Origin: Streptomyces sp. T12
Lineage (GTDB): Bacteria; Actinomycetota; Actinomycetes; Streptomycetales; Streptomycetaceae
Assembly (NCBI RefSeq): GCF_028736035.1
Contig: NZ_CP117866.1
Span: 2,728,001-2,792,000, forward strand
Direction: 5' to 3'
DNA length: 64,000 nt
Positions 51,827-60,148 of the stretch are shown one piece after another (positions within the stretch are counted from its first letter, which is position 1; every line of letters begins with the position of its first letter). The position numbers were made by a program, and so were the translations under genes. Under the pieces are notes generated by a model that did not search any database, was not told the DNA's origin, and saw nothing but the letters and a program-made list of their open reading frames with translations.

Positions 51827-52530
51827 AGTTTGCGGCTGGGGCCCGCCCAGCGCCGGTCGTGGTGGAAGGCGCGCAGCTGGGCCTTGGCGCGGGCGCGCGG
51901 ACGGCGACGGTAGAAGCGTCTGGCCCAGGGGGAGGCGGGACGGGCCAGGCGGACGGCGCCGAACAGGGCGATGAAGGGGACGACCACCCCGAAGATCGCG
52001 ATCCGGGCCTTGCCCTTGGCCAGGGCGATCAGGGCCAGGAGGAAGTTCCCGAGGACCGTACTGATCACCGACCCGCGGTTCTGCAGTTCGTCGTCGCTGA
52101 GGTCGTTGACCCCGAAGGGTGCGTAGCCGAGGAGGAACAGGCCGACCACGGCGGCGGTGAGCACGACCACCTCGACGCTCTTGCGGCCGGCCTCGGTCCA
52201 GTAGACGTCGTCCAGATGCACGATCAGCGCGAACTCGTCCATGACCAGGCCCGCGCCCATCCCGAACACCACGGCGGCCACGGCCGCGCCGAAGCCGTGC
52301 TGACCGCCGGCGACCGCGCAGAAGCCACCGATGACCGTGAGGACGATTCCGGGGACGACATGGTGGATGTGGACGGCGCCGGTCTCGATGTTGCGGAAGG
52401 GGCCTTTGCCCGCGCGGATCATGCGGGTGATGACCCGGGTGACGACGAAGGTGACCACGAAGGCGGTCAGCGCCAGGAGCAGGGGAAGCTTGCCCGGTTC
52501 GATGATGTTGCGCTGCCACCAGTCACCCAT
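51772..52530 (-). CDS. Integral membrane protein, conserved hypothetical
   Basis: A 252-residue protein with about six membrane segments and a basic C-terminal tail (RRFYRRRPRARAKAQLRAF). Conserved-looking elements are TGAVHIHHVVPGIVL near segment 2 and GLVMDEFALIVHLDDVYWTEAGRKSVE after segment 4. The His and Asp/Glu residues could bind a metal or form an active site. I do not recognise the family. It overlaps the rhomboid-like gene at its 3' end and is divergent from cobS. Confidence 0.75.
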   Translation of the reverse strand: MGDWWQRNIIEPGKLPLLLALTAFVVTFVVTRVITRMIRAGKGPFRNIETGAVHIHHVVPGIVLTVIGGFCAVAGGQHGFGAAVAAVVFGMGAGLVMDEFALIVHLDDVYWTEAGRKSVEVVVLTAAVVGLFLLGYAPFGVNDLSDDELQNRGSVISTVLGNFLLALIALAKGKARIAIFGVVVPFIALFGAVRLARPASPWARRFYRRRPRARAKAQLRAFHHDRRWAGPSRKLQDWIGGAPDVDRALERH

Positions 52531-52585
52531 GGTTTCAGTGTGTCCGCGCCAGGGGTGGGCCGCCTGGCGGATACGGCGTCCGGGC

Positions 52586-52591
52586 TACTCT
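52586..52591 (+). promoter_or_regulatory. Leaderless -10 element before cobS
   Basis: TACTCT lies 6 bases before the GTG at 52598; no ribosome-binding site is present. Confidence 0.5.
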
Positions 52592-52597
52592 GCGGGC

Positions 52598-53434
52598 GTG
52601 TCCATGACCCCGCCGCCCCTGCACGGCCTCCGTCTGCACGGCCTCCGCTTCGCCTTCGGCACCCTGAGCGTGCTCCCCGTCAAGGTGAGCCGGTGGGACC
52701 GGGAAGCGGCGCGCGGCGGGATGCTGTGCGCCCCGCTGGTCGGGGTGGTGCTCGGCTGCGGCGCCGCGCTAGTCGCCCTTCTGCTGCTGTTCCTCGGCGC
52801 CGGTCCTCTCCTGGCCGCCGTCGCGGCCGCCGCCGTGCCCGCCGCCCTCACCCGCGGACTGCATCTCGACGGGCTCGCCGACACCGCCGACGGGCTCGGC
52901 AGCGGCAAGCCCGCCGAGGACGCGCTGCGGATCATGAAGCAGTCGGACATCGGGCCGTTCGGCGTCATCACCCTCGTGTTGGTGCTGTTCGCGCAGGTGG
53001 CCGCCCTCTCGCAGCTGTACGGCGACTCATGGGCCCGGGGCGCCCTCGCCACCGTCGTCTCGGCGGTCGCCGCCCGGCTCGCGCTCACCCTGGCCGCCCG
53101 GGCCGGCGTGCCCGCCGCACGGCCGGAGGGGCTGGGGGCGGCGGTGGCCGGCGTCGTGCCCGTACGTAGTGCGGTGGCCGTCGCCCTGGCCGTGACCGGC
53201 GTCGCCGCCGCGGCGGGAGCGCTGCTCGGGACGTACGACGTGACGAACGGCGTGACGTACGGCACGACGAACGGCATCGCCCGCACCGCCCTCGCGGTCC
53301 TCGCCGCACTCGCCACCGCCGAGCTGCTCCTGCGGCACTGCACGCGCCGCTTCGGCGGCGCCACCGGTGACGTGTTCGGCGGGCTCGCGGAGACGGCGGC
53401 GACGACCGCGCTCGTCGTGCTGTCACTGGGCTGA
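52598..53434 (+). CDS. cobS: Adenosylcobinamide-GDP ribazoletransferase
   Basis: A 278-residue membrane enzyme that joins adenosylcobinamide-GDP to alpha-ribazole in the last steps of cobalamin synthesis. LRFAFGTLSVLPV at the start, and LTRGLHLDGLADTADGLG and MKQSDIGPFGVITLV, are CobS signatures with the metal-binding aspartates. A short repetitive loop (TYDVTNGVTYGTTNG) lies near residue 220. The GTG at 52598 fits a leaderless start; an ATG two codons later is possible. Confidence 0.93.
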   Translation: MSMTPPPLHGLRLHGLRFAFGTLSVLPVKVSRWDREAARGGMLCAPLVGVVLGCGAALVALLLLFLGAGPLLAAVAAAAVPAALTRGLHLDGLADTADGLGSGKPAEDALRIMKQSDIGPFGVITLVLVLFAQVAALSQLYGDSWARGALATVVSAVAARLALTLAARAGVPAARPEGLGAAVAGVVPVRSAVAVALAVTGVAAAAGALLGTYDVTNGVTYGTTNGIARTALAVLAALATAELLLRHCTRRFGGATGDVFGGLAETAATTALVVLSLG

Positions 53435-53437
53435 CCC

Positions 53438-54250
53438 TCAGCACGCCCGGCGCCATACCCCCAGTTCGTACTTCTTCAGCATCGAACTCAGCTTCAGGCG
53501 ACGCGACTCGGCACAGAAGCTGCGCGTCGGGACCTCGTACTCGACGTGGAACACCGCCTTGCCCGCCTTCACGAAGGGGCTCAGGGTCGCGCACTCCCCG
53601 TACTGCGCGCACTGCTCGTTGACCGCGAAGTCGAAGTCGTCCACCAGCTCCGGGATCTGGTCCAGGTCGTTCTTCAGGCCGACCGCCATGCCCCGCTCGT
53701 GGGCGAGCCCGGCGATCAGGCGGTTGTAGCGGAGCTGGTCGCGGGCCTTCAGGGGGAAGCCGGTGCGGTTCTTGTAGCCGTCCATGTTGTCGGGCTCCAC
53801 CGCGTCGAAGCCCTTCTCGCGGCACATGTCCAGCCGGGCCGCCATCAGGGGTTCCAGGACGTCCAGGCGCCGGATGTCGAGCCAGCGCTCGCCCTCCCAG
53901 CCGTTGCCCTTGCCGATCACCGACTTGGGGAACTTCCCGGCGTCGGGGCGCCAGTCCTCCCAGGCCCCGGTGGAGAGGTAGCAGATGACCTTGCGGTCCT
54001 CGCGGTGCAGCGCGGCGACGGTCTTCCCGGACTGGTCGAAGCCGTCGATGTCGTAGACCGGCACGTCGACGGAGGTGTCGATACGGCCGCGGAGCTGCCA
54101 CTGCCAGGCCGTGCCGGGCCGCGGCTGCCAGCGCGAGCCGCTCGGACCACCCTCGCCGCCCTCGCCGTCGCCGGCGCCGTCAGGGGCCGTCGTGCAGCCC
54201 GCCAGGAGGAGGAGAGGCAGAACAACCAGCGGAATGATGAGGCGTCTCAC
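53438..54250 (-). CDS. GH114-type endo-alpha-1,4-polygalactosaminidase, lipoprotein
   Basis: A 270-residue secreted protein with lipobox LLLAGCTT. The TIM-barrel GH114 pattern is clear: WQWQLRGRIDTSVDVPVYDI, DRKVICYLSTGAWEDWRPD, ERWLDIR, GFDAVEPDNMDGY, GLKNDLDQIPELVDDFDFAV and EQCAQYGEC. The acidic residues in YDID and EPDNMD are likely catalytic. The family cleaves alpha-1,4-linked galactosamine polymers and is related to the hydrolase domain of PelA. It overlaps the preceding gene by 4 bases and is last in the operon. Confidence 0.88.
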   Translation of the reverse strand: MRRLIIPLVVLPLLLLAGCTTAPDGAGDGEGGEGGPSGSRWQPRPGTAWQWQLRGRIDTSVDVPVYDIDGFDQSGKTVAALHREDRKVICYLSTGAWEDWRPDAGKFPKSVIGKGNGWEGERWLDIRRLDVLEPLMAARLDMCREKGFDAVEPDNMDGYKNRTGFPLKARDQLRYNRLIAGLAHERGMAVGLKNDLDQIPELVDDFDFAVNEQCAQYGECATLSPFVKAGKAVFHVEYEVPTRSFCAESRRLKLSSMLKKYELGVWRRAC

Positions 54251-54915
54251 CGAGCGGGCTCCAGAGTGTGCGGCAACGTTCCCCAAGGATGATCGCCCAT
54301 CCCCGGTACCGCGCAGTGCACGGTGGCCCCGCGGGCGCGGGCCAGGTCCGCCAGCTCGGCCCCGGCCGGGACGCCGTACACCAGATGGCACAGGCGCACT
54401 CCGCCGCCGCCACGCCACTGCGGCGGGCCGAGCCGGGTGTACGACGTCCAGGTGCCCTCGAAGGTGACCAGGACGTCCGCGATCCTGGCGTACGACGGGT
54501 GCGGTGTCGTGCCGTGGTTCAGGGCGAGCGTGCCGCAGCCGGCGCCCCAGGCCGCCGTCGCGAGCCGCTGGTAGTACGCGAACTCCTCGCGTCCCGCGGC
54601 GACTTGGTCGAGGAAGACGCCGTCCGCGTCGTACCAGTCGCGGTGCCGGGCGATGTCGCGTGCGACGTCGGCGTGCGGTCGGCGGCCGTAGTCGGTGTCG
54701 GCGTAGCCGAGCACCCGCACGCCCCCCGAGGGGGTGCCCCCGGCGCCGCGCAGCCGGGTCACGACCTCGGCGAACGCCGGGTCGGGCGCCTCGCCGGGGC
54801 CGCTGGCCGGGTTGAGGACGACCCCGTAGAGGCGGGGCGCGGCCGCGATGATCGCGTCCCATTCGGCGGGGCGGACGGACGGGTGCTCGTAGTAAGGGAC
54901 CAGCAGCTCGCTCAT
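54247..54915 (-). CDS. Spherulin-4 family protein, probable glycosidase-like
   Basis: A 222-residue protein without a signal peptide. MSELLVPYYEHPS, VVLNPASGPGEAPD, VLGYADTDYGRR and DGVFLDQVA fit the spherulation-specific family 4, a TIM-barrel related to GH114. It is joined by 4-base overlaps to the membrane protein before it and the GH114 gene after it. With no export signal it may act inside the cell or on nascent polymer; a short GGTPSGG segment is encoded by G/C-rich repeat-like sequence. Confidence 0.82.
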   Translation of the reverse strand: MSELLVPYYEHPSVRPAEWDAIIAAAPRLYGVVLNPASGPGEAPDPAFAEVVTRLRGAGGTPSGGVRVLGYADTDYGRRPHADVARDIARHRDWYDADGVFLDQVAAGREEFAYYQRLATAAWGAGCGTLALNHGTTPHPSYARIADVLVTFEGTWTSYTRLGPPQWRGGGGVRLCHLVYGVPAGAELADLARARGATVHCAVPGMGDHPWGTLPHTLEPAR

Positions 54916-56453
54916 CGGTGGGCGGTCGCCCTCCCCAACAGCGCGCAGACCAGGACGACTTGGGCCACCGCCGCCGTCCCGTGCACGATCAGGCCGACCC
55001 CGTGCGGGCTGCCCGAGTGCGTCACCAGGGCCACCGTCTGGGCGAGGGCCGTCGCGCAGCAGATCGTCGCGGCGCTGAGCACCGCACCGAAGGACTGCAG
55101 GAGCAGGCCCGTCCACAGGACCACGCCCAGCAGGAGCAGACCTGCGAGGCGGACGCCTGAGACACCCGGGGCGTGCGGCCACAGCGCCGAGGTGGCGAGG
55201 CTCAGGGCGAGCAGGGCGACCAGGTAGCCGGAGAGGCACTCCACGACCGTGCGCACCGTCGTCCGGCAGAACGCCCTCGGCGTGCTGCTGGAACGCAGGC
55301 CCGCCAGGCTGCCGCTGCGGAAGCGGTACAGCAGCCATTCGGCGGGGCCCATGCTGAGGGTGAGGGCGACGGCGGCGGGCGCGGCGACCGCGCCGGTCCC
55401 GGCCCCCTCGTCCGCCAGGACGTCTCCCAGGGCCGCGTACAGGACGAGCACGCCGGTGCCCAGGCCGAAAAGGGCGTACGGGAGGGAGCCGGTGAGGCCG
55501 GGAGTGGCGGTGCGCTCCGGCTGCCCCTCGGGTGCGGTGCCGTACGGTCCGAAGGGCAGGAGGGCGGTGAGTCCGGCGGTCCAGCCGCCCTTGCCCCACT
55601 CCCTTGTGGCAGGCGCGACTTCGAGGAACGCGAGCACCGCCACCGCGAGCAGGGAGCCCAGCAGCAGCGCGGATCCCGCCAGGTCGGGGATGGGGTGGAG
55701 GAGGGCGAGGACCGCTGCCGCCGCCATCGGCAGCAGGGCCGCCAGCAGGGCCCGTTCGCGGCCCATGACCAGCAGGACCGTCGCCGCGCCGAGGTAGCAG
55801 GACTGCCCGGCGGCGAAGGCGGCCGCCGCCGCGTCGAACGTACCCGCCGTCCCCGCGACGACCAGGGCGACCAGGGCGCCGAGCAGGGCGCCCGCCGGTG
55901 CGCCGAGGAGCAGGGAGCGGCGGGCGGCGCCCCGGTCGCCCAGCCCGAGCCAGGAGTACGCCCGGTGGGCGAGACCCTGGTTCCAGGTCCAGCCGGTCAG
56001 GGCGCCGGCCAGCAGCGGGACCGTGCCCGCGGGCAGGCCGAAGTCGCCCTGCGGGCCCGCGAGCAGGGGGGCGCCGAGGACGTAGCCGAAGCCGGGAAGG
56101 GCGAAGACCACGCCTCTGAGCAGGCAGCCGAGCAGGCCCACCTGCCAGGGGTCGTGGGCCGGGCCGTCCGGCTCCGGGTAGCGGCGCTCGACCCGCTCGA
56201 AGAGTTCCTCGGCCAGGGCGAAGGAGTTCTTGACGCCGTAGCGCTCGCGTATCTGGTCGTCCGACAGTCCGTCGGACTCCAGCAGTGCGGCGATCTCGTC
56301 CGGGTGGACGGCGGCGGCTATGAAGTCGTCGAGGCGTTCGGCGAGTTCGTCGAGGGGGTCGGGCTGCGCCCAGCTGGGTGTGGTGCGCCGGCGCGGGACG
56401 GCGGGCAGGGTGTCGGGGCGGGAGCCGGGCGGCATCCAGATGCTTCCGCTCAC
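54912..56453 (-). CDS. Polytopic membrane protein of the Pel-like cluster
   Basis: A 513-residue protein, GTG start overlapping the glycosyltransferase stop. The first 125 residues are soluble (LDELAERLDDFIAAAVHPDEIAALLES, SDDQIRERYGVKNSFALAEELF), then about twelve membrane segments follow. The size and topology resemble the exporter PelG, but I see no clear sequence match, and it could be a different flippase or synthase partner. Its place between a PelF-like transferase and two polymer-cleaving proteins suggests a role in moving the polymer across the membrane (inference). Confidence 0.75.
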   Translation of the reverse strand: MSGSIWMPPGSRPDTLPAVPRRRTTPSWAQPDPLDELAERLDDFIAAAVHPDEIAALLESDGLSDDQIRERYGVKNSFALAEELFERVERRYPEPDGPAHDPWQVGLLGCLLRGVVFALPGFGYVLGAPLLAGPQGDFGLPAGTVPLLAGALTGWTWNQGLAHRAYSWLGLGDRGAARRSLLLGAPAGALLGALVALVVAGTAGTFDAAAAAFAAGQSCYLGAATVLLVMGRERALLAALLPMAAAAVLALLHPIPDLAGSALLLGSLLAVAVLAFLEVAPATREWGKGGWTAGLTALLPFGPYGTAPEGQPERTATPGLTGSLPYALFGLGTGVLVLYAALGDVLADEGAGTGAVAAPAAVALTLSMGPAEWLLYRFRSGSLAGLRSSSTPRAFCRTTVRTVVECLSGYLVALLALSLATSALWPHAPGVSGVRLAGLLLLGVVLWTGLLLQSFGAVLSAATICCATALAQTVALVTHSGSPHGVGLIVHGTAAVAQVVLVCALLGRATAHR

Positions 56454-57970
56454 CAGCCGGTTCCGTCCGTCGCGACCTTCTCGTACCAGGGGTCGCGCAG
56501 TTCGAGGGTCCAGTCGGCGACCGTCTCCAGAGTGGGCTCGTACACCTCGGTGCTGCCCGCGAGCTCCTGGTAGATCGTCCGGAAATTGTCCACGGAGCGG
56601 CGCAGCGTGAAGCGGTCGATCACGCGCTGACGGGACAACTCACCCAGTTTCAGGCGCCGTTCGTCGTCGCGGAGCAGGGTCAGCGCGGCCGCCGCCATCT
56701 TCTCCGGTTCGCGCGGCGGGACCACCAGGCCGGTGTCGCCGACGGCCTCGCGCACTCCCCCGACGTCCGTCGAGACCGTCGTGCGGCCGCAGGACATGGC
56801 CTCGATGAGGGAGAACGGGAAGCCCTCGGAGATGGACGACAGCATGACGACGTGACCGGCGGCGTAGGCGCGCCAGACCTCGCTGATGCACCCCTCGAAG
56901 GTCAGGCCGTCCGTCACGCCCAGCTCGGCGGCGAGCTTCTCCAGCTTGGTGCGGTAGGCCTCGCCTCCCGGTGGAACCGGGCCGAACAACCGCAGTCGGG
57001 TTTCCGGGAGTTCGGCGCGGACCATGCCGTAGGCCCGCAGCAGGGTCTCCAGGTCCTTGATGGGGTCGACGCGGCCGCACCAGGTGAGGGTGGGGACCTC
57101 GGGCTCGGGGCCGGCGTGCGGGAAGGCGTGCGGGTCGACGCCGTTGTAGACGGTGCGGATCTTGTCGGCGTCGGCGCCGCCGCGCTCCTCCCAGCGGCGG
57201 TTGTACTGGTTGCAGGGGGTGATCAGGTCGGCCGTCCGGTAACCGAGTGAATTCAGCTCACGGTAGAAGCCGAGCATGAACGCCTTCACGGGCCAGCGCT
57301 GGGCGTCGCTGCGGTAGCCGAGGTAGCGCTCGCGCAGATAGATGCCGTGCTCGGTGAGGAGGAAGGGCACGCCGTCCAGCTTGCGGGCGGCGAGGGCCGG
57401 GAGAGTCGCAAGGCCGCTGCTCACCGCGTGGGCGACGGAGTCCTCGGGGATGCGGATCCCCAGGGGGCGCAGGGCGTGTTCCAGCAGGTCGGTCGCGGTC
57501 AGGGCGTCGTGGACGGTCGGTCGGGCGGCGGCGGTCGGCAGATGCGGCATCGTCCACATCCACATCAGCGACCGCAGCGCCGACTCGGTGCGCAGCGCCG
57601 CCGACAGGCGCCCGTCGCGGGCGAGTTGGGCCAGCTCGTACAGGGCCTCACCGAAGTCGCCACTCGCCTCGGGGTCGAGGAAGGAGAGCAGGAAGCGCTC
57701 GTAGGAGTCGGTGAAACGGCGCCGGGCCCTGCCGTACGGCGCGTGTTTGCGCCCCGGGCGCGGGCCCCAGGTCGGTACGGAGATGTGCCGGTACACGTTC
57801 TGCGGCAGCTCCCAGGTGACGGGTTCGCGGCCGGTTCCGGTGAGCGACACGATGTGGAAGTCGACCTCCGGCATGCCCTTGACGAGCTGGTCGCACCAGG
57901 TGCTGACTCCGCCGTGGACGTGCGGATAGGTGCCTTCGGTGAGCATGGTGACATGACGGCCTGTGCGCAT
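56450..57970 (-). CDS. pelF: PelF-like GT4 glycosyltransferase (DUF3492)
   Basis: A 506-residue cytoplasmic enzyme. MLTEGTYPHVHGGVSTWCDQ is the DUF3492 start specific to PelF. LLTEHGIYLRERYL, TPCNQYNRRWEERGG, VYNGVDPHAF, CGRVDPIKDLETLLRAY and SEGFPFSLIEAMSCGRTTVS (donor-binding Glu motif) follow. PelF polymerises the UDP-activated amino sugars of Pel. Here the gene lies in an operon with a deacetylase and two galactosaminidase-type proteins. The symbol reflects homology; identity of the polymer is inferred. Confidence 0.85.
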   Translation of the reverse strand: MRTGRHVTMLTEGTYPHVHGGVSTWCDQLVKGMPEVDFHIVSLTGTGREPVTWELPQNVYRHISVPTWGPRPGRKHAPYGRARRRFTDSYERFLLSFLDPEASGDFGEALYELAQLARDGRLSAALRTESALRSLMWMWTMPHLPTAAARPTVHDALTATDLLEHALRPLGIRIPEDSVAHAVSSGLATLPALAARKLDGVPFLLTEHGIYLRERYLGYRSDAQRWPVKAFMLGFYRELNSLGYRTADLITPCNQYNRRWEERGGADADKIRTVYNGVDPHAFPHAGPEPEVPTLTWCGRVDPIKDLETLLRAYGMVRAELPETRLRLFGPVPPGGEAYRTKLEKLAAELGVTDGLTFEGCISEVWRAYAAGHVVMLSSISEGFPFSLIEAMSCGRTTVSTDVGGVREAVGDTGLVVPPREPEKMAAAALTLLRDDERRLKLGELSRQRVIDRFTLRRSVDNFRTIYQELAGSTEVYEPTLETVADWTLELRDPWYEKVATDGTGW

Positions 57971-58029
57971 CGCTGCGTTGCTTCCCCCTGTAGTGCGGAT
58001 GATGTGCGGGGAACTGCTGCCCGGACCCC

Positions 58030-58110
58030 GGCTGCGGGTTCGTCGTGGCTGGTCGCGCCCGCGCGGCGGAGCCGCATATCGATACAGCCCCGCGCCCCTG
58101 ACGGGGCGCT
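58030..58110 (+). repeat. Dispersed intergenic repeat, family 1, copy 3
   Basis: GTGGCTGGTCGCGCCC, a GCGCGGCGGAGCCGC hairpin and CAGCCCCGCGCCCCTGACGG, close to copies at 14846 and 28520. It lies between the deacetylase and glycosyltransferase genes, on the strand opposite to both. Confidence 0.85.
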
Positions 58111-58114
58111 CCAG

Positions 58115-60148
58115 CTAAGGCAGCTTCAGCGTCACTGCCGACTGCAGTGGCTCCGGCGTGGTCCAAGCCGAGCGCCTGCCCGCGTACGGTGTCCCGAACG
58201 CGGTGGTGGAGAGCAGGAGTTGCTTCCCGGTGCCCTCCGGTGCGGTCACCGGGATCCGGGTCCCGGACGGTGCGGTGATCGTGACCGTGGTGCCGATCCG
58301 GTACGCCGTGACCTTGCCGGCCGCCAGCGCGGTCCGCCAGGCGGCGCGGCGCTGGAGCTCGGTGCCGATGGCGCTCTGCGCGAGGTTCTCCACCGGGGTG
58401 TTGTCGGCGAAGAGCGCCTGGTAGTCGGCGAGCACCTTGTCCAGGACGGGGTACAGCGTCCGGTCCTCGGCCAGGTTGGACTGGTGGGCGTAGTGCGGCC
58501 GCGGGTCGTTGCTGATCACGTGCCCGAGGGCGGTGCGGGCCTCCAGCGGAACGATGTACTCGGTGTACCCGGTGGCCGGGTCCAGCGGGTCGTCGAGGCA
58601 GGTGGAGGCGGGGTTGTTCGCGCAGATGCCGCTGCCGCCGTCGGCCGTGGAGGTGTAGATCCAGTTGTACTCGTCGACCATCTCCTCCTCGGTACCCACG
58701 TTGTAGTACACGTTCATCGGGTGCCGGGGCACGGTCAGGGCGGCGCCGACCGCACGCTGGCCGGGCTCACGGGAGTTGTCCGAGGCGGTCCACTTGACGC
58801 CGTTGTCAGCGAGGGCGCCGGCCAGGTCGGGGTTGTCGTCGGGCTGCTGCGGCAGGGTCTTCAGGCCCGAGTGCTCGCCGGTCACGAGTTCCGTGCGGTC
58901 GAGCGGGAGCCCCTTGGTGACGCCCCAGTCGTAGTTGTTTCGGATCTGCGCCGAGATGTCCGCGCGGCTCATGTACCGGGTCGAGCCGTCGGCGTTCTCG
59001 GCGCAGCTCCAGGGGACGGTCGAGGTGTCCTGGACGCATCCCAGGAACGCGTGCGTGTAGGTGTGGTTGATCCAGCGGTACTGCGCCTTGTCGGCGAGCA
59101 GCCGGTCGGCGAGCGGGTCGGTGCCGCCGTTCGCGCTCTTCCACTCCTCGCCGGACCCGGCGTTGTAGACCATGTCCAGCGTGAAGCCGTGCTCCTGCTG
59201 CCACTGCGCGGCGTGGACCGCGTCCTCGGCCGTCATACGGATCGGCGTGGTCCCCCCGCCGTCACCGCCCACGCAGTCGAAGTCACCGGGCGTGCAGTTG
59301 TGTTCGGTGTCCCAGCGGCTGTCGGGCGCGAGGACGTCGTCGACGTGCACCGCGAGATAGTTGCGCGCCTGGCCCAGGTGCACGCCCTGAGTCAGCCATT
59401 CGACGATGCCACGGGCAAGCACCCGGAACTGCTGCTGGTACTCGTTGTACGCGAAGGTCACGACCAGTTCGCGGCGCCCGTCGTGGCTGTACTCGCCGAT
59501 CAGGCTGCCGCGCCCGGAGCCGGCGGGCACGGGGATGTCGACATAGCTGGTGAAGCCCGTCCGGGGCCTGGCGACGAAGCCGTAACTCTCCTGTACGGAC
59601 GCGTCGTTGTCCTCGAACGTGAAGGCGCCGTCGAGATAGCCGAAGTACCCCGCCCTGCCCTCGGTCGTGACGGAGGCCGCCCGCCCGTCGAGAGTGCCGG
59701 CCCAGCCGCCCTCGCTGGTGTAGTCGAGGCCGACGCCCGGGTGGGCCCAGGTGTAGGCGTCGACCTGCGGGATGCCGTAGGTCCGCTCGTAGCTCTCCAG
59801 CGCGGTCTGCTCGGCGGAGCCCGCGCCGAAGGGGGCCTCGCTCGGCAGGACGACGCCTTGGTACTTGGCCCGGGGCGTGCCGTTCACCGTGTCGCTGAGG
59901 AACGCGTCCGTGATGGTCGGGCGGTTCGCGTCGGTCAGGTCGACGGTGGTGTACGGGATGCCGGTGCTCTTGAGCTGGGCGGTGATGGCCCGGACGGGGC
60001 TGTCGCCGTTGTCCACGACCAGCACCCTGAGATCGATGCGCGGCTCCTCGGCGGCCGCGGCGCCGGGCACTCCCAGACCCAGCGCCAGCAGACCGGCGGC
60101 CGCCACAGCAGCGGCCGCGTTTCTCCAGATGTGCGCACTCTGCGCCAT
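58115..60148 (-). CDS. Secreted PelA-like polysaccharide deacetylase
   Basis: A 677-residue exported protein with a Sec signal ending near GAAAAEE; the start is near 60148 (MAQSAHIWRN), and longer readings are unlikely. After an N-terminal beta region (about 30-300), the catalytic part has NYLAVHVDDVLAPDSRWD, WINHTYTHAFLGC, TGEHSGL and HYAHQSNL. The Asp-Asp pair and HTYTH motif match metal-dependent deacetylases of the carbohydrate esterase type as in PelA. A C-terminal beta-sandwich follows. It probably removes acetyl groups from an amino-sugar polymer outside the cell. Four further cluster genes follow after a 144-base gap. Confidence 0.82.
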   Translation of the reverse strand: MAQSAHIWRNAAAAVAAAGLLALGLGVPGAAAAEEPRIDLRVLVVDNGDSPVRAITAQLKSTGIPYTTVDLTDANRPTITDAFLSDTVNGTPRAKYQGVVLPSEAPFGAGSAEQTALESYERTYGIPQVDAYTWAHPGVGLDYTSEGGWAGTLDGRAASVTTEGRAGYFGYLDGAFTFEDNDASVQESYGFVARPRTGFTSYVDIPVPAGSGRGSLIGEYSHDGRRELVVTFAYNEYQQQFRVLARGIVEWLTQGVHLGQARNYLAVHVDDVLAPDSRWDTEHNCTPGDFDCVGGDGGGTTPIRMTAEDAVHAAQWQQEHGFTLDMVYNAGSGEEWKSANGGTDPLADRLLADKAQYRWINHTYTHAFLGCVQDTSTVPWSCAENADGSTRYMSRADISAQIRNNYDWGVTKGLPLDRTELVTGEHSGLKTLPQQPDDNPDLAGALADNGVKWTASDNSREPGQRAVGAALTVPRHPMNVYYNVGTEEEMVDEYNWIYTSTADGGSGICANNPASTCLDDPLDPATGYTEYIVPLEARTALGHVISNDPRPHYAHQSNLAEDRTLYPVLDKVLADYQALFADNTPVENLAQSAIGTELQRRAAWRTALAAGKVTAYRIGTTVTITAPSGTRIPVTAPEGTGKQLLLSTTAFGTPYAGRRSAWTTPEPLQSAVTLKLP

